In this document: piece by piece, positions 43,483-52,802 of the stretch
Numbering within the stretch: position 1 is the stretch's first letter
Layout: each line of letters begins with the position of its first letter
NCBI RefSeq assembly: GCF_002019795.1
Contig: NZ_KV917381.1
Coordinates: forward strand, 2,260,068-2,324,067
Direction: 5' to 3'
Source of the DNA: Bacillus alkalicellulosilyticus
Lineage (GTDB): Bacteria; Bacillota; Bacilli; Bacillales; Bacillaceae_F
Length of the DNA stretch: 64,000 bases
Made by a program: the position numbers and the translations under genes
Notes under the pieces: model-generated
What the model was told of the DNA's origin: nothing
The model's database searches: none
What the model saw: the letters and a program-made list of their open reading frames with translations, nothing else

Positions 43483-45531
43483 TTATAAGTCTACCTTATT
43501 TATGTTTACGCGCCCTGAAAAAAAAGTCGCGCCACCGCCCATGTCGGATAATCGATCTGGTGTTAAAGCATTAACAAAATAGTTTTCACCATCCTTGTCA
43601 GCCCAAAGTCCTTGAGAAACTACAACCCCAGGAAGTACACTATCACCTACAGATGCCATTATCATACATTCTCCCCTATGGTTACTGATTTTTACTTTTT
43701 CACCATTCTCTATCCCCAGTCGATCCGCATCTTTATGATTCATAAAAAGCTTCGGGTTTTTTTCAAGGGTTATATGTTTGTTGTTATTTGAAAAAGTCGA
43801 ATTCAGAAAATTATGGTTTGGCGCTGGTATAAACCAAAAATCTCCTCCTTCCTCTTCCTCTTTTTTTAATGGCATATATGTTGGTAAAGGTGGTAGCCCA
43901 AGTTGTTCCATTGTTGAAGAATAAAGCTCTATTTTACCGCTAGCAGTGGGTAAGGATTGAAGGAAATTTTCCGTATCCTTTGCCTTAATATACTTCTCTG
44001 AACGCAAATCATTTAAAGTAATATGTTCTATATATTTATTGTTTGTTTCCGTAAAAGCTTGATTAATTAGTTCATCATCTGAATCATGTAAAACAGGGTC
44101 ATTAAAGTTGAAAGAAGCTGCTAACAACCGAAACACATCTGAGTTTGATTTACTTTCTTCATACGGATGAATGACTGGTACGTGATAGTGAATATAATGA
44201 TGCCAGTAAGATGTGAAAAAATCCGTGTTTTCAAAGGAAGAAGTCGCCGGAAGTACCACATCCGCATACATTGCCGTCTCCGTTAAAAACAGGTCGTGAA
44301 CAACCGTAAATAAATCCTTCCTTGCCAAACCTTCTCTTACTTTATTTCCATCTGGAGTTACTAAAGCCGGATTACTATTGTAGACAAATAGAGAATGAAT
44401 GGGAGGATTCATGTCTACTAGGGCTTGACCTAAGAGATTCATATTTATCATTCTCGTTGGTTCTTTAAGAAGGTCAGGACGACGGAGTGCTTCGACATTA
44501 TGTCGTAAGTAACTACCATTTCCTTTTATTGCTCCCCCTCCTCTTTGGTTCCATTGACCAGTTATAGCTGGCAAACATGCAATTGTCCGTACGGCCATTC
44601 CACCATTATCATGATGCTGTAATCCATTTCCAATACGGATAAAGGAAGGGTTTGTCGTACCATACAACCTTGCAAGTTCATACAAATCTGATACAGAAAC
44701 ACCTGTTATTGAAGAAACGGTATGTGGGTCATATTGGCGCACATGTTCCTGTAATTCCTTATGGCCTATCGTATGTAATTCTAAAAACGATTCATCAGCC
44801 ATGTTTTCTTCAAACAGAATATTCATGATTCCAAGAGCTAAAGCAGCATCTGTACCGGGTTCAATAGGAATAAACCAATCGGCCAGACGTCCCGTTTGAT
44901 TTTTATGAACATCTATGACCACAATTTTTGCTCCGTTTTTACGTGCTTTTTGAGCAAGCGCTACTTGGTGCATATTTGTGCTTACCGCATTTATCCCCCA
45001 AAAAATAATAAGCTTCGAATGGACAGTTTGCTCAGGGTCCGTTCCAAGACTCCCGCCCATCGTGTAGCTATAGCCGACAGAACCGGCTGCCGAACAAATG
45101 GTCTGGTCAAGTCTGCTTGCTCCTAACGTATGAAAGAAACGTCTATCAATGCCTTCAGCACTTAGTCTCCCCATGTTTCCATAAAAGCTATAAGGAAGAA
45201 TCGTTTCAGCACCATAGTCTTTTATTAGTTTCTTCCATTTTGAAGTAATGACTTCGATTGCTTCAGACCATGAGATTCGTTCAAATTTCCCTTCGCCCTT
45301 CTTTCCTATTCTTTTCATAGGGTACTTTAGCCGTTTTTTATCATATATTCTATCGGGCATATGTCTTACTTTATTGCAGATATGACCTTGTGTAACCGGA
45401 TGTACAGGATCCCCTTCAATTTTAACGATTTTCCCATTTTTCTTATGTATAAGAAGACCGCATTGATCGGGACAATCCAATGAGCAAACCGAAGGGAATA
45501 CACCACTTTCTTGCTGTATATAACTTTCCAT
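43483..45531 (-). CDS. Molybdopterin-dependent oxidoreductase (YyaE-like, DMSO reductase family)
   Basis: 682 residues. The N-terminal [4Fe-4S] motif CSLDCPDQC plus a fourth Cys (C16, C20, C24, C52) and the pterin-binding segments (IRIGNGLQHHDNGGMAVR, FVYNSNPALVTPDG, DVVLPATSSFENTD) define the family. The C-terminal pterin domain shows MNHKDADRLGIENGEKVKI. No twin-arginine signal is present, so it acts in the cytoplasm. It resembles Bacillus subtilis YyaE, of unknown substrate. There is no electron-transfer or membrane subunit next to it. Confidence 0.9.
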   Translation of the reverse strand: MESYIQQESGVFPSVCSLDCPDQCGLLIHKKNGKIVKIEGDPVHPVTQGHICNKVRHMPDRIYDKKRLKYPMKRIGKKGEGKFERISWSEAIEVITSKWKKLIKDYGAETILPYSFYGNMGRLSAEGIDRRFFHTLGASRLDQTICSAAGSVGYSYTMGGSLGTDPEQTVHSKLIIFWGINAVSTNMHQVALAQKARKNGAKIVVIDVHKNQTGRLADWFIPIEPGTDAALALGIMNILFEENMADESFLELHTIGHKELQEHVRQYDPHTVSSITGVSVSDLYELARLYGTTNPSFIRIGNGLQHHDNGGMAVRTIACLPAITGQWNQRGGGAIKGNGSYLRHNVEALRRPDLLKEPTRMINMNLLGQALVDMNPPIHSLFVYNSNPALVTPDGNKVREGLARKDLFTVVHDLFLTETAMYADVVLPATSSFENTDFFTSYWHHYIHYHVPVIHPYEESKSNSDVFRLLAASFNFNDPVLHDSDDELINQAFTETNNKYIEHITLNDLRSEKYIKAKDTENFLQSLPTASGKIELYSSTMEQLGLPPLPTYMPLKKEEEEGGDFWFIPAPNHNFLNSTFSNNNKHITLEKNPKLFMNHKDADRLGIENGEKVKISNHRGECMIMASVGDSVLPGVVVSQGLWADKDGENYFVNALTPDRLSDMGGGATFFSGRVNINKVDL

Positions 45532-45786
45532 AAAACCACCTCATTCTTAAAATGAACGTTCTTTTCATATCATTGTTTATATTGTAATTATTAAAATACT
45601 TCTCTTAGTTGCATCAATGTACAACTAGCATATAAATAAAAAGGTTATAAGTATACTATACAATACACAGTAATTTAGTAGATAATATTCCAACTCTTTT
45701 GTTTTATTTTGTTTTCTGGAATTTTTTCTTACTAGTTATATTTTTACTAGTTAGGTATAATTGTAGTTTCTGAAAGGAGGTTGTTT

Positions 45787-46728
45787 ATGTTGACGAACGA
45801 CATTAATCAACTTGTTTTTTTTGATTTTGAAATGCTTTGTTCAAATCGTGGGATGGCTTACGAAGATATGGAAGCGATTCGATTAGGCGCTGTAAAATAT
45901 AATACGACTTCAAAGACCATTTCTACGTTCGAAAGATATATAAAACCTACAACAACGAGTCCACTTACAACGTTCTGTAAAAAGCTAACCGGAATTACAG
46001 ACGAAGATTTACAGGATGCTGATGATTTTAAAACCGTCTTCACTGAGTTCATCTTATGGATTGAAGATATAGTGTCTACTCGCTTTTATTCCTGGTCACC
46101 AAGTGATATCACTCGTCTAGCGATAGATAGTAAACGCCATAAATTAGATGCTACATTAATTACAATGATTGAAAAAAGGTATAATGATTTTCAAGCCACC
46201 TTTACAAAATTTGTTTCAAAAGATAATTATTCAGTAGAGAATGCTCTACAACTTTTCGAACTACCTTTTGTTGGTGAACAACATAACCCATTATTTGATG
46301 CTTATAACACGTTGCGGATTTACCTTGCTTATATAGACCAACCTGTCCTATCTGACCAAATTATGCTTAAACAGTATTTCTCCTATACCTTATCACATCA
46401 TCCTACTGAAATTAATGAATTTCTATACACTACGATTAAACAAGATATACACTTCTTACTTTTAAATACTGAACAAATCTATACGATTAGAGAAGCCAAA
46501 AAGAAGGTAAAAGAGATTAAACGACTTGCCCGTAAATATAACAACATTATGATAAACCGTTCAGGTCTTTTCACGGAGACAAATAGGCAATTAATTACTT
46601 GCATACTTTCATTTTACCGTGAATTAGTAAGTTGTTACAAAGAACACAGGAATTTCTCATCAAAAATTATGATTTTAGATGACTTTATGTTTGAACAATT
46701 TCAACAATATTATTCGAAGGAAGGATAA
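45787..46728 (+). CDS. DEDD-family 3'-5' exonuclease
   Basis: 313 residues from ATG 45787, six bases after AAAGGAGG. VFFDFEMLC supplies the first Asp-Glu pair, FYSWSPSDITRLAID the middle motif, and EQHNPLFDAYNTLRIY the His-x4-Asp. KLTGITDEDLQDA is the usual DnaQ-type insert. The C-terminal 120 residues are lysine-rich and helical (AKKKVKEIKRLARKY). It is a second member of the family after the one at 9.7 kb, with a longer C-terminal extension. Confidence 0.85.
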   Translation: MLTNDINQLVFFDFEMLCSNRGMAYEDMEAIRLGAVKYNTTSKTISTFERYIKPTTTSPLTTFCKKLTGITDEDLQDADDFKTVFTEFILWIEDIVSTRFYSWSPSDITRLAIDSKRHKLDATLITMIEKRYNDFQATFTKFVSKDNYSVENALQLFELPFVGEQHNPLFDAYNTLRIYLAYIDQPVLSDQIMLKQYFSYTLSHHPTEINEFLYTTIKQDIHFLLLNTEQIYTIREAKKKVKEIKRLARKYNNIMINRSGLFTETNRQLITCILSFYRELVSCYKEHRNFSSKIMILDDFMFEQFQQYYSKEG

Positions 46729-46825
46729 TCCTGCCTTCTACATACGGGATCTTCACCCAATAAATATTGCCATGGACTTAGGGAATACTAAAACCAGAAA
46801 ATATACTTATAGGAGTTGTCCCAGA

Positions 46826-47707
46826 ATGCAAACAGAGACATTAATTCATACCTATTGTAGTAGCGAATACGACGTGTTAAAACAAGTCATTCTATGTGAA
46901 CCTGAGCATATGACGATTCGTGATGTCATAAATGAAACACAGAAAAAATTTAAAGATGTTGGTATCCATATAGAATTGGCAATGAAACAACACCGTAACT
47001 TTGTACAAACACTAAAAGACCATAATATAGATGTCGTATTATTACCTACCAAGGATAAGTTTCCTGAACAAGTGTTTACTCGCGATATAGGATTTACGCT
47101 GGGAAATACGATTTTTGTTGCTGATATGGCCAATAATGTTAGACAAGGAGAAGAAGATGTCTTAAAATTCTGGCTTGAAGACGAAAAGATTTCTTATTTT
47201 AATTTAGTGGGGGATATGATTGAAGGTGGCGATGTAATTATCGACCAAAAATCAATCTATGTTGGATTAAGTGACAGAACCAATCAAAACGCGATAGACC
47301 ATCTTCAGACAATTATGCCCCAATATGAAATATATACGATTCCATTTACGGAAAAGTATCTTCATTTAGACTGTGTATTTAATATTCTTTCTCCAACCGT
47401 GGCACTTATTTATTCTCCTGCCCTACAACAGAAAGAAATTGACATACTTGCTTCACGCTATGAACTTATAGAGGTATCGGAAGAAGAGCAATTTACTCTT
47501 GGTACGAATGTGTTGTCGATTGGTAATAAAAAAGTAATAAGTTTGCCTGTAAACCAACATGTAAATTCGGAAATGAGAAAAAGAGGATTTGAGGTCATTG
47601 AAGTTGATATTACAGAAATTATAAAATCTGGCGGGTCATTTCGCTGTTGTACACTTCCTACTGTTCGAAAAGGACAACCGGAAATGCTTCACTCTACAAA
47701 GATATAA
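46826..47707 (+). CDS. Dimethylarginine dimethylaminohydrolase/arginine deiminase-family hydrolase
   Basis: 293 residues. Guanidino-hydrolase motifs are visible: FTRDIGFTLGN, EGGDVI, the catalytic His in YLHLDCVFNIL, and the C-terminal Cys nucleophile in GGSFRCCTLP. Together they identify the DDAH/ADI fold, which hydrolyses methylated arginine or related amidino compounds. I started at ATG 46826, preceded by AGGAG; the frame stays open upstream and overlaps the previous gene but has no support. YkgA of Bacillus subtilis is a comparable protein. Confidence 0.88.
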   Translation: MQTETLIHTYCSSEYDVLKQVILCEPEHMTIRDVINETQKKFKDVGIHIELAMKQHRNFVQTLKDHNIDVVLLPTKDKFPEQVFTRDIGFTLGNTIFVADMANNVRQGEEDVLKFWLEDEKISYFNLVGDMIEGGDVIIDQKSIYVGLSDRTNQNAIDHLQTIMPQYEIYTIPFTEKYLHLDCVFNILSPTVALIYSPALQQKEIDILASRYELIEVSEEEQFTLGTNVLSIGNKKVISLPVNQHVNSEMRKRGFEVIEVDITEIIKSGGSFRCCTLPTVRKGQPEMLHSTKI

Positions 47708-47716
47708 AAACATTAT

Positions 47717-47741
47717 AAAAAGGCGACACGGTCGCCTTTAT
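47717..47741. terminator. Bidirectional terminator
   Basis: AAAGGCGAC-acg-GTCGCCTTT, flanked by A and T runs, separates the convergent hydrolase and helicase genes. Confidence 0.85.
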
Positions 47742-49667
47742 TTATTTCCAGGACAAAGGAACTGGAAGAATTTTTTCAATTTCATCGATGTACATTTCTT
47801 TCTCTAGGTCTGTTAACCACAGATGGGCAATTCCATGATCCGTTGATGTCCGAATTAATCTACCTAATCCTTGACGTAATCGTAAGAGCATATAAGGGGT
47901 ATCCACCTCTTCAATTGAATTCTTTGCATAGTTCCGTTTTGCTTCAAATACTGGGTCTTTAGGCGGAAACGGCAATGAAGAAATAATTACTTGGGATAAT
48001 GACTGACCTGGTACATCTAACCCTTCCCATAAATGGTACGAACAAAGAATTGACGCTTCATTTTCTTGAAACTCTTTGACAATTTCACTGATTTCTTGAT
48101 CTCCCTCATACAATACGTTCAATTCCATCGTTTCCTTTTCTGACCATAAACGAAAACGCGCCATTTCCTCAAGAGAAGGAAATAAAACAAGCGACTTTCC
48201 GCCCCACTTCTGAAGTTCACTATATATATTTTTCCACTTTTCATCCTCAGTTTTTTGGATATGACCATTGATTTTCATTTGTTGGTCATAATCAAACGGT
48301 GATGCCACTGTAAACGAAGTGTAATTCTCAATTCCCAAACTTTTGGAGATGTACGTAAAATCTCCTGCTCTGGACATCGTTGCAGACGAAAAAACAAAAG
48401 GAATGTTTTGAGAGAATACTTCTTTTTTTAATACATCTTCCACTAAGCGAGGGAGAATGACAAAAGTAGTATCTTTATCTGTTTCTTCTAACCAATAAAT
48501 GGCTTGGTCTTCCTTTTTTAAGATGGATAATCCATAAGAAAAGAATTCCAAATACTCTTCTATAATTTTCACTTGATATTCTTCGATCGTGTACAATTCC
48601 GAATCAAATACAAGCTGTTCTAAAAGCTGATGTACTTTATCGTCCAATATATTTACAACTTTCATCATACTTTCTGAAAATGGTACTTCTCGACGTTCTG
48701 ATCCTTCAACTCGTTTTGCAGTACTTTTTAATAAGTCAAACCATTCATCGTGTAATTGTAAGATATCTTCAATTACAAACAGGGATTCTTCTCGAACATT
48801 TTGGTTCATATACCCAGTTAGTACATTGGTTAACGTTTCGGCATGAAAGCGATAAGTAAGCGCCTTTTGGGCAGAAAATTCAAGAAGGTGACCTTCATCA
48901 AATACAACACAGCTGGCCTCGGGCAATAACGGAATTTGCCCTTCACGTTTTCTCGATTCCTTCGTCCAAACATGTTCCATATAAAAATCATGAGAACAAA
49001 CGACTAAATCTACGGCCTCACGGTAATAGTTACGGTTTAATGTTTGTCCACAACGATGCCTAAAGTCACACGTTGAACATTGTTGTAACGGGTCCCACGC
49101 CAGGTGTTGCCAAATGTCATTTGGTACCCATGGGTATTCCTTTCGGTCACCATAACGCGAAAATGAACTCATTGATGCACTAGAGTTATAAACAAAACTA
49201 GGGATGTTTTCATGTACACGTAAAGTATGGTCATCATCAGAGTTCCCAAAATAATCATCTAATTTCTTCACACAAACATACTGTTCTCTTGCCTTCGCTA
49301 AACGGACATCTACTTTAAGGTTAAGTGCCTTCTCGAGCTTTTCGATATCTCCACCTTTTTTTACAAGCTGTTCAATTAAGGTTTCATCCGCACAGGAAAT
49401 GATAGCAGGTTTTCTCATATATCTAGCATAGCAAATAGCATACAGTAAATAGACAAACGTTTTACCCGTACCTACGCCCGCTTCAGCAAATATTGTACTT
49501 TTATGTTTAAAGGCATGTTCTAATTGAAAGGCCATAAAAATTTGTTCGTCACGTAATTCATAGCCTTGATCAGGTAATATGTCATAAAATACATCACCAA
49601 CATAATCACCTAATCGGTCAAAAAAGTTTTCTGTCTTTGAAATCGAAAATGGTAAAGTAGTTTTCAT
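47742..49667 (-). CDS. DinG/XPD-family ATP-dependent DNA helicase with FeS cysteines
   Basis: 641 residues; the second of two ATGs is better placed after GGAG. Walker A is EAGVGTGKTFVYLL (Lys about 69), followed by the four-cysteine iron-sulfur region (one Cys in QYVCVKK and three in QQCSTCDFRHRCGQ). The DEGH box is SCVVFDEGHLLEF and the C-terminal core has LRLRQGLGRLIRTSTDHG. It belongs to superfamily 2 helicases unwinding DNA 5' to 3' during repair. It is monocistronic. Confidence 0.9.
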   Translation of the reverse strand: MKTTLPFSISKTENFFDRLGDYVGDVFYDILPDQGYELRDEQIFMAFQLEHAFKHKSTIFAEAGVGTGKTFVYLLYAICYARYMRKPAIISCADETLIEQLVKKGGDIEKLEKALNLKVDVRLAKAREQYVCVKKLDDYFGNSDDDHTLRVHENIPSFVYNSSASMSSFSRYGDRKEYPWVPNDIWQHLAWDPLQQCSTCDFRHRCGQTLNRNYYREAVDLVVCSHDFYMEHVWTKESRKREGQIPLLPEASCVVFDEGHLLEFSAQKALTYRFHAETLTNVLTGYMNQNVREESLFVIEDILQLHDEWFDLLKSTAKRVEGSERREVPFSESMMKVVNILDDKVHQLLEQLVFDSELYTIEEYQVKIIEEYLEFFSYGLSILKKEDQAIYWLEETDKDTTFVILPRLVEDVLKKEVFSQNIPFVFSSATMSRAGDFTYISKSLGIENYTSFTVASPFDYDQQMKINGHIQKTEDEKWKNIYSELQKWGGKSLVLFPSLEEMARFRLWSEKETMELNVLYEGDQEISEIVKEFQENEASILCSYHLWEGLDVPGQSLSQVIISSLPFPPKDPVFEAKRNYAKNSIEEVDTPYMLLRLRQGLGRLIRTSTDHGIAHLWLTDLEKEMYIDEIEKILPVPLSWK

Positions 49668-49788
49668 CATCTGCTCCGTTCTTTAACTATAAGTCTGAAA
49701 GGTTTACTTCTAATCATAACAGAAAAAGTGAAAAACAAGGAATAAAAAGCTCCGATTTCTATTATGGGAAAAAATAGAGTATATATAA

Positions 49789-50073
49789 GTGATAGCACTG
49801 AAAAAGGTCGGTTTTACTTTTTACATTCGGAAAAATCCATCTAACAGTATCCAAGCTTTTTTATCCTTACGAGTGAACAGAAGATGGTTAAAGGTGGAGA
49901 AAGAAGCACTAGATAACTATCTATGTAATGCCTATTATGATTGTACCAATGCTATTTCTGACCTCGAAACTTCTGGAATTTCCTGTCCAGATTTTAAAGA
50001 AACAGCTCCAGCTATGGTAGAATATTACGAAAAACATAAAAAGGACGCTACAAAGCATATTCGGATTGGCTAA
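49789..50073 (+). CDS. Hypothetical protein, about 94 aa (start uncertain)
   Basis: No overlapping gene competes here, and the composition is protein-like (VEKEALDNYLCNAYYDC, FKETAPAMVEYYEKHKK). Only GTG at 49789 can start it, and there is no clear ribosome site. The first codons read CACTGAAAAAGG, which resembles the arm of the GCCACTGAAAAAG repeat, so a repeat may have replaced the true 5' end. Function unknown. Confidence 0.45.
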   Translation: MIALKKVGFTFYIRKNPSNSIQAFLSLRVNRRWLKVEKEALDNYLCNAYYDCTNAISDLETSGISCPDFKETAPAMVEYYEKHKKDATKHIRIG

Positions 50074-50117
50074 CCCAATCCGAAAGCTAACTTTGATACT
50101 AAAAAATAACTACGACT

Positions 50118-50714
50118 CTAGCTTGTGTCTTTATGTTCGCTCATCATTATCTTTAATTGTTGGAGAGCAAATTGATCAGCCGCTTTTTCATGGGGGATTT
50201 GACGGTATTTTTTCTTTTCTGCAAAACTGTAACCTGCATTCATTTCTTCTAAAAACCGGTTATAATAGGGTTCGCCTTTACCGAAATATTCAAGAAGTCG
50301 CTCTCTTTTTCCTTTCCCCGCACCGCCTATCAATCCATGAATTAAATGCCCAAATTCATGTAAGCATACAAAAGCTGCATACTCAAAACAAGTCACATCT
50401 GTCTGTTTCATTTCTAAATGATACTCTTTTTTCGAGTAGTCCTCAGCAACTGTTAAAATGTTGATATATATAATTGGTTGAAATTCGTTAACATTTGAGG
50501 TTATCTCTAATTCTCCTGGAAAGTTAATCGGTTCATCACATAAATAAAATGTGACGTCACGAACCACATTTTCATAAATTGAAGTTTGTAACCAATCAAT
50601 GGTAGCTTCTACTCCAGCTAACGCCTCAACTGTTTGTTGTTTCGATAGACTAAAATAGGTCTGAAAAAAATGTGGACTTTTATTATTATATGTTAAGTTC
50701 TTGATAATTTCCAA
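50118..50714 (-). CDS. Putative zinc metalloprotease-like protein with HEFGH motif
   Basis: 198 residues. VCLHEFGHLIHG (about 112-123) gives the zinc-metallopeptidase HExxH with a following His, and IPHEKAADQFALQQL could supply a third ligand. The remainder shows no known domain, signal peptide or membrane segment. GTG at 50720 is too close to AGGAGG; TTG at 50714 has the right spacing. A peptidase role is suggested only by the motif. Confidence 0.75.
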   Translation of the reverse strand: MEIIKNLTYNNKSPHFFQTYFSLSKQQTVEALAGVEATIDWLQTSIYENVVRDVTFYLCDEPINFPGELEITSNVNEFQPIIYINILTVAEDYSKKEYHLEMKQTDVTCFEYAAFVCLHEFGHLIHGLIGGAGKGKRERLLEYFGKGEPYYNRFLEEMNAGYSFAEKKKYRQIPHEKAADQFALQQLKIMMSEHKDTS

Positions 50715-50796
50715 GTCCACTCCTCCTATTCACATAAATACGTTATCTGTACCCCTCCCTATTAACCTTATGTGACCAGGGAAAAAATTACGATGA

Positions 50797-51545
50797 AATC
50801 AAAACCACCCGTGAGAACGGGTGGTTTGCTCTACGGCTGGAAGCCTTTGTTACTGACCAAACCCTAAAGGGCTACTGAACGGTTCGCCATGTGTACTACT
50901 TCTACTGGCCAGACCTCAAAGGCCTCTCCCCGTCCTTATACTTTTTTTCTCTTCTTTTTCACTTCTTCCCCCGTAAATGGGTCTACATATTCTAATAAAC
51001 TCAACTGTTCTGCGACTATATCATCTTGTATTTGGTTTCGTATATATTCTTCTATTACCTTCTTATTTCTTCCAACTGTATCCACATAAAACCCAGTACA
51101 CCAAAATTTTCGATTTCCATATCGATATTTTAAATTTGCATGCCGATCAAATATCATTAAGCTACTCTTCCCCTTTAAATACCCGACAAACGCCGACACA
51201 CTTATCTTTGGCGGTATACTTACTAACATATGTATGTGGTCTTTACATGCTGTTGCCTCTATTATTTCTACTCCTTTCCTTTCGCACAATTTCCTCAATA
51301 TTTCTCCTATATCTCTCTTTAATTTACCGTATATCGCTTGTCTTCTATACTTCGGTGCGAACACGATGTGATACTTACAATTCCATTTCGTATGTGCTAA
51401 ACTGTTACTGTCTTTAGACATAAAAAACTCCTCCGTAAGCTATTATATTGGTTGGCGAACCAAATATATTTTAGCACCGCGGATGAGTTTTTTTAATACC
51501 TCGCTATAAGCTTTCCGGAACCCTAGGCCTAGCCTAGGGTTTTCT
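50797..51545 (-). mobile_element. IS200/IS605-type insertion sequence (tnpA only)
   Basis: The single tnpA is flanked by a perfect AAACCACCCG-tgagaa-CGGGTGGTTT hairpin on the 3' side (50797-50825) and by hairpins on the 5' side, including AACCCTAGGCCTAGCCTAGGGTT (51521-51543) and AACTC..CCG / CGG..GAGTTTTTT (51426-51492). These are the usual subterminal structures recognised by Y1 transposases. No tnpB is present. Exact ends are approximate, since these elements have no inverted-repeat termini or target duplication. Confidence 0.8.
50936..51421 (-). CDS. tnpA: IS200/IS605-family Y1 transposase TnpA
   Basis: 161 residues. HIVFAPKYRRQAIYGKL and CKDHIHMLVSIPPKISVS carry the HUH motif, here DHIHML, and the nucleophile Tyr lies in KVIEEYIRNQIQDD. 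It cuts and pastes single-stranded DNA next to hairpins. GGAG lies nine bases before the ATG, inside the 5' hairpin, which can limit translation. The reading frame is intact, so the element may be active. Confidence 0.93.
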   Translation of the reverse strand: MSKDSNSLAHTKWNCKYHIVFAPKYRRQAIYGKLKRDIGEILRKLCERKGVEIIEATACKDHIHMLVSIPPKISVSAFVGYLKGKSSLMIFDRHANLKYRYGNRKFWCTGFYVDTVGRNKKVIEEYIRNQIQDDIVAEQLSLLEYVDPFTGEEVKKKRKKV

Positions 51546-51555
51546 TTTTACAAAA

Positions 51556-51598
51556 AAGGCAGGGACAAAGGGTTTTATAAACCTTTTGTCCCTGCCTT
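51556..51598. repeat. Hairpin repeat (AAGGCAGGGACAAAGGG family)
   Basis: AAGGCAGGGACAAAgGG / CCTTTTGTCCCTGCCTT forms a strong stem just outside the IS. It is one of the dispersed ACAAAAGG hairpins of this window. Confidence 0.75.
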
Positions 51599-51600
51599 CT

Positions 51601-51686
51601 AAGCAATGAGCGAAACCGCCACTATTGGAATCAAGTTGTGATTGGGTTTATCACAACTTAGTTTTGTGGCGAGTCATCCCATTGCA
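51601..51686. repeat. Long nested palindrome AAGCAATG...CATTGC
   Basis: GCAATG pairs with CATTGC, CGCCAC with GTGGCG, and an inner GTTGTGAT with ATCACAAC. The first 27 bases recur at 17014-17040. It separates the IS from the epimerase gene stop at 51722, together with another TTTTGTCCCAC remnant. Confidence 0.75.
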
Positions 51687-51721
51687 GTTGTTTTACCTTT
51701 TGTCCCACTCTCTCACTCTAG

Positions 51722-52690
51722 TTATACCCACCACATATCTGCAGGTTGTTCACGAATTAGCACACTCTTTAAGTTAGAAACGGCACGTGCAAATCCTTCG
51801 TCAATTGACATAATTGGATCTTCATGTTCTATACTGACTACATAATCATAACCATACGTGCGTAAAGCACTCATCATGTTATTCCATTCTTCCATGCTAT
51901 GTCCTAATCCTACTGAACGGAAGCTCCATGCTCTCGTTTGAACATTACCATATGGTTGCATATCCGTAAGACCATACATATTGACATTGTCTTGGTCAAT
52001 GTATGTATCTTTTGCATGGAAATGGTGAATCGCATTTTCTTTTCCAAGAATCTTAATTGCTCCTACAGGGTCAATTCCTTGCCACCAAAGATGACTTGGA
52101 TCAAGGTTTGCTCCTATTGCTTCGCATGTTTCTTCACGAAGCTTTAATAATGTATAAGGCGTGTGTACTAAGAAGCCACCATGAAGTTCAAGACCAATTT
52201 TAACATTATGGTTTTGAGCTAGCTTTCCTTGCTCTTTCCAATAAGGAATTAATTTTTCTTCCCATTGCCATGTAAGGACATCTCCATATTCATTTGGCCA
52301 AGGTGCAACTGGCCAGTTTGGATATTTTGCTCCTTCGTGGTCTCCCGCAGCTCCAGAAAATGTATTTACAACAGGCACTTCAAGTAATTCAGCCAATTTC
52401 ACTGTTTTTACAAAAGTCTCATGACTTTCGGTAGCAAAAGCTTTGTCTGGGGAAATCGGATTTCCATGACAACTAAGTGCACTAATTGATAGTCCCCTAG
52501 ACTGAATCGCTTTCATGTATTCCTTACGCTTTTGGTCGCTCTCAAGAAGTTCGTCTAACGGACAATGCGCGTTTCCAGGATAAGCACCTGTACCAATTTC
52601 TACAGAATCAAGGCCTGCTGCTTGAACATAGTCCAACATTTCTTCAAAGTTTTTTTGTGAAAATAAAACCGTAAAAACTCCAAGTTTCAT
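51722..52690 (-). CDS. Sugar phosphate isomerase/epimerase (AP endonuclease 2 fold)
   Basis: 322 residues of a TIM barrel: MKLGVFTVLFSQKNFEEML, GLDSVEIGTGAYPGNAHC, GLELHGGFLVHTPYTLL, GANLDPSHLWWQGIDP, HFHAKDTYI and VSIEHEDPIM. The Glu, Asp, His and Glu residues are those that bind the metal in IolE/YfiH-like proteins. It is the third gene of an operon with an oxidoreductase and another epimerase. The set recalls inositol- or keto-sugar degradation in Bacillus, but no transporter or kinase identifies the sugar. Confidence 0.85.
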   Translation of the reverse strand: MKLGVFTVLFSQKNFEEMLDYVQAAGLDSVEIGTGAYPGNAHCPLDELLESDQKRKEYMKAIQSRGLSISALSCHGNPISPDKAFATESHETFVKTVKLAELLEVPVVNTFSGAAGDHEGAKYPNWPVAPWPNEYGDVLTWQWEEKLIPYWKEQGKLAQNHNVKIGLELHGGFLVHTPYTLLKLREETCEAIGANLDPSHLWWQGIDPVGAIKILGKENAIHHFHAKDTYIDQDNVNMYGLTDMQPYGNVQTRAWSFRSVGLGHSMEEWNNMMSALRTYGYDYVVSIEHEDPIMSIDEGFARAVSNLKSVLIREQPADMWWV

Positions 52691-52802
52691 TCTTTCTCAT
52701 CTCCTAATGGTATTGATTAATTTACTTTTCTTGTAAGTTGTAAAATACTTAAACATTCTTGTAGAAACCCTTATTTCAGTAAGGATCACTACTTTTTAAA
52801 AT

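Noticed and set aside
46679..46825. N-terminal 49-codon extension of the DDAH-like gene overlapping the exonuclease gene
   Set aside because: The extension has no family similarity or ribosome site, and the ATG at 46826 gives a normal-length protein.
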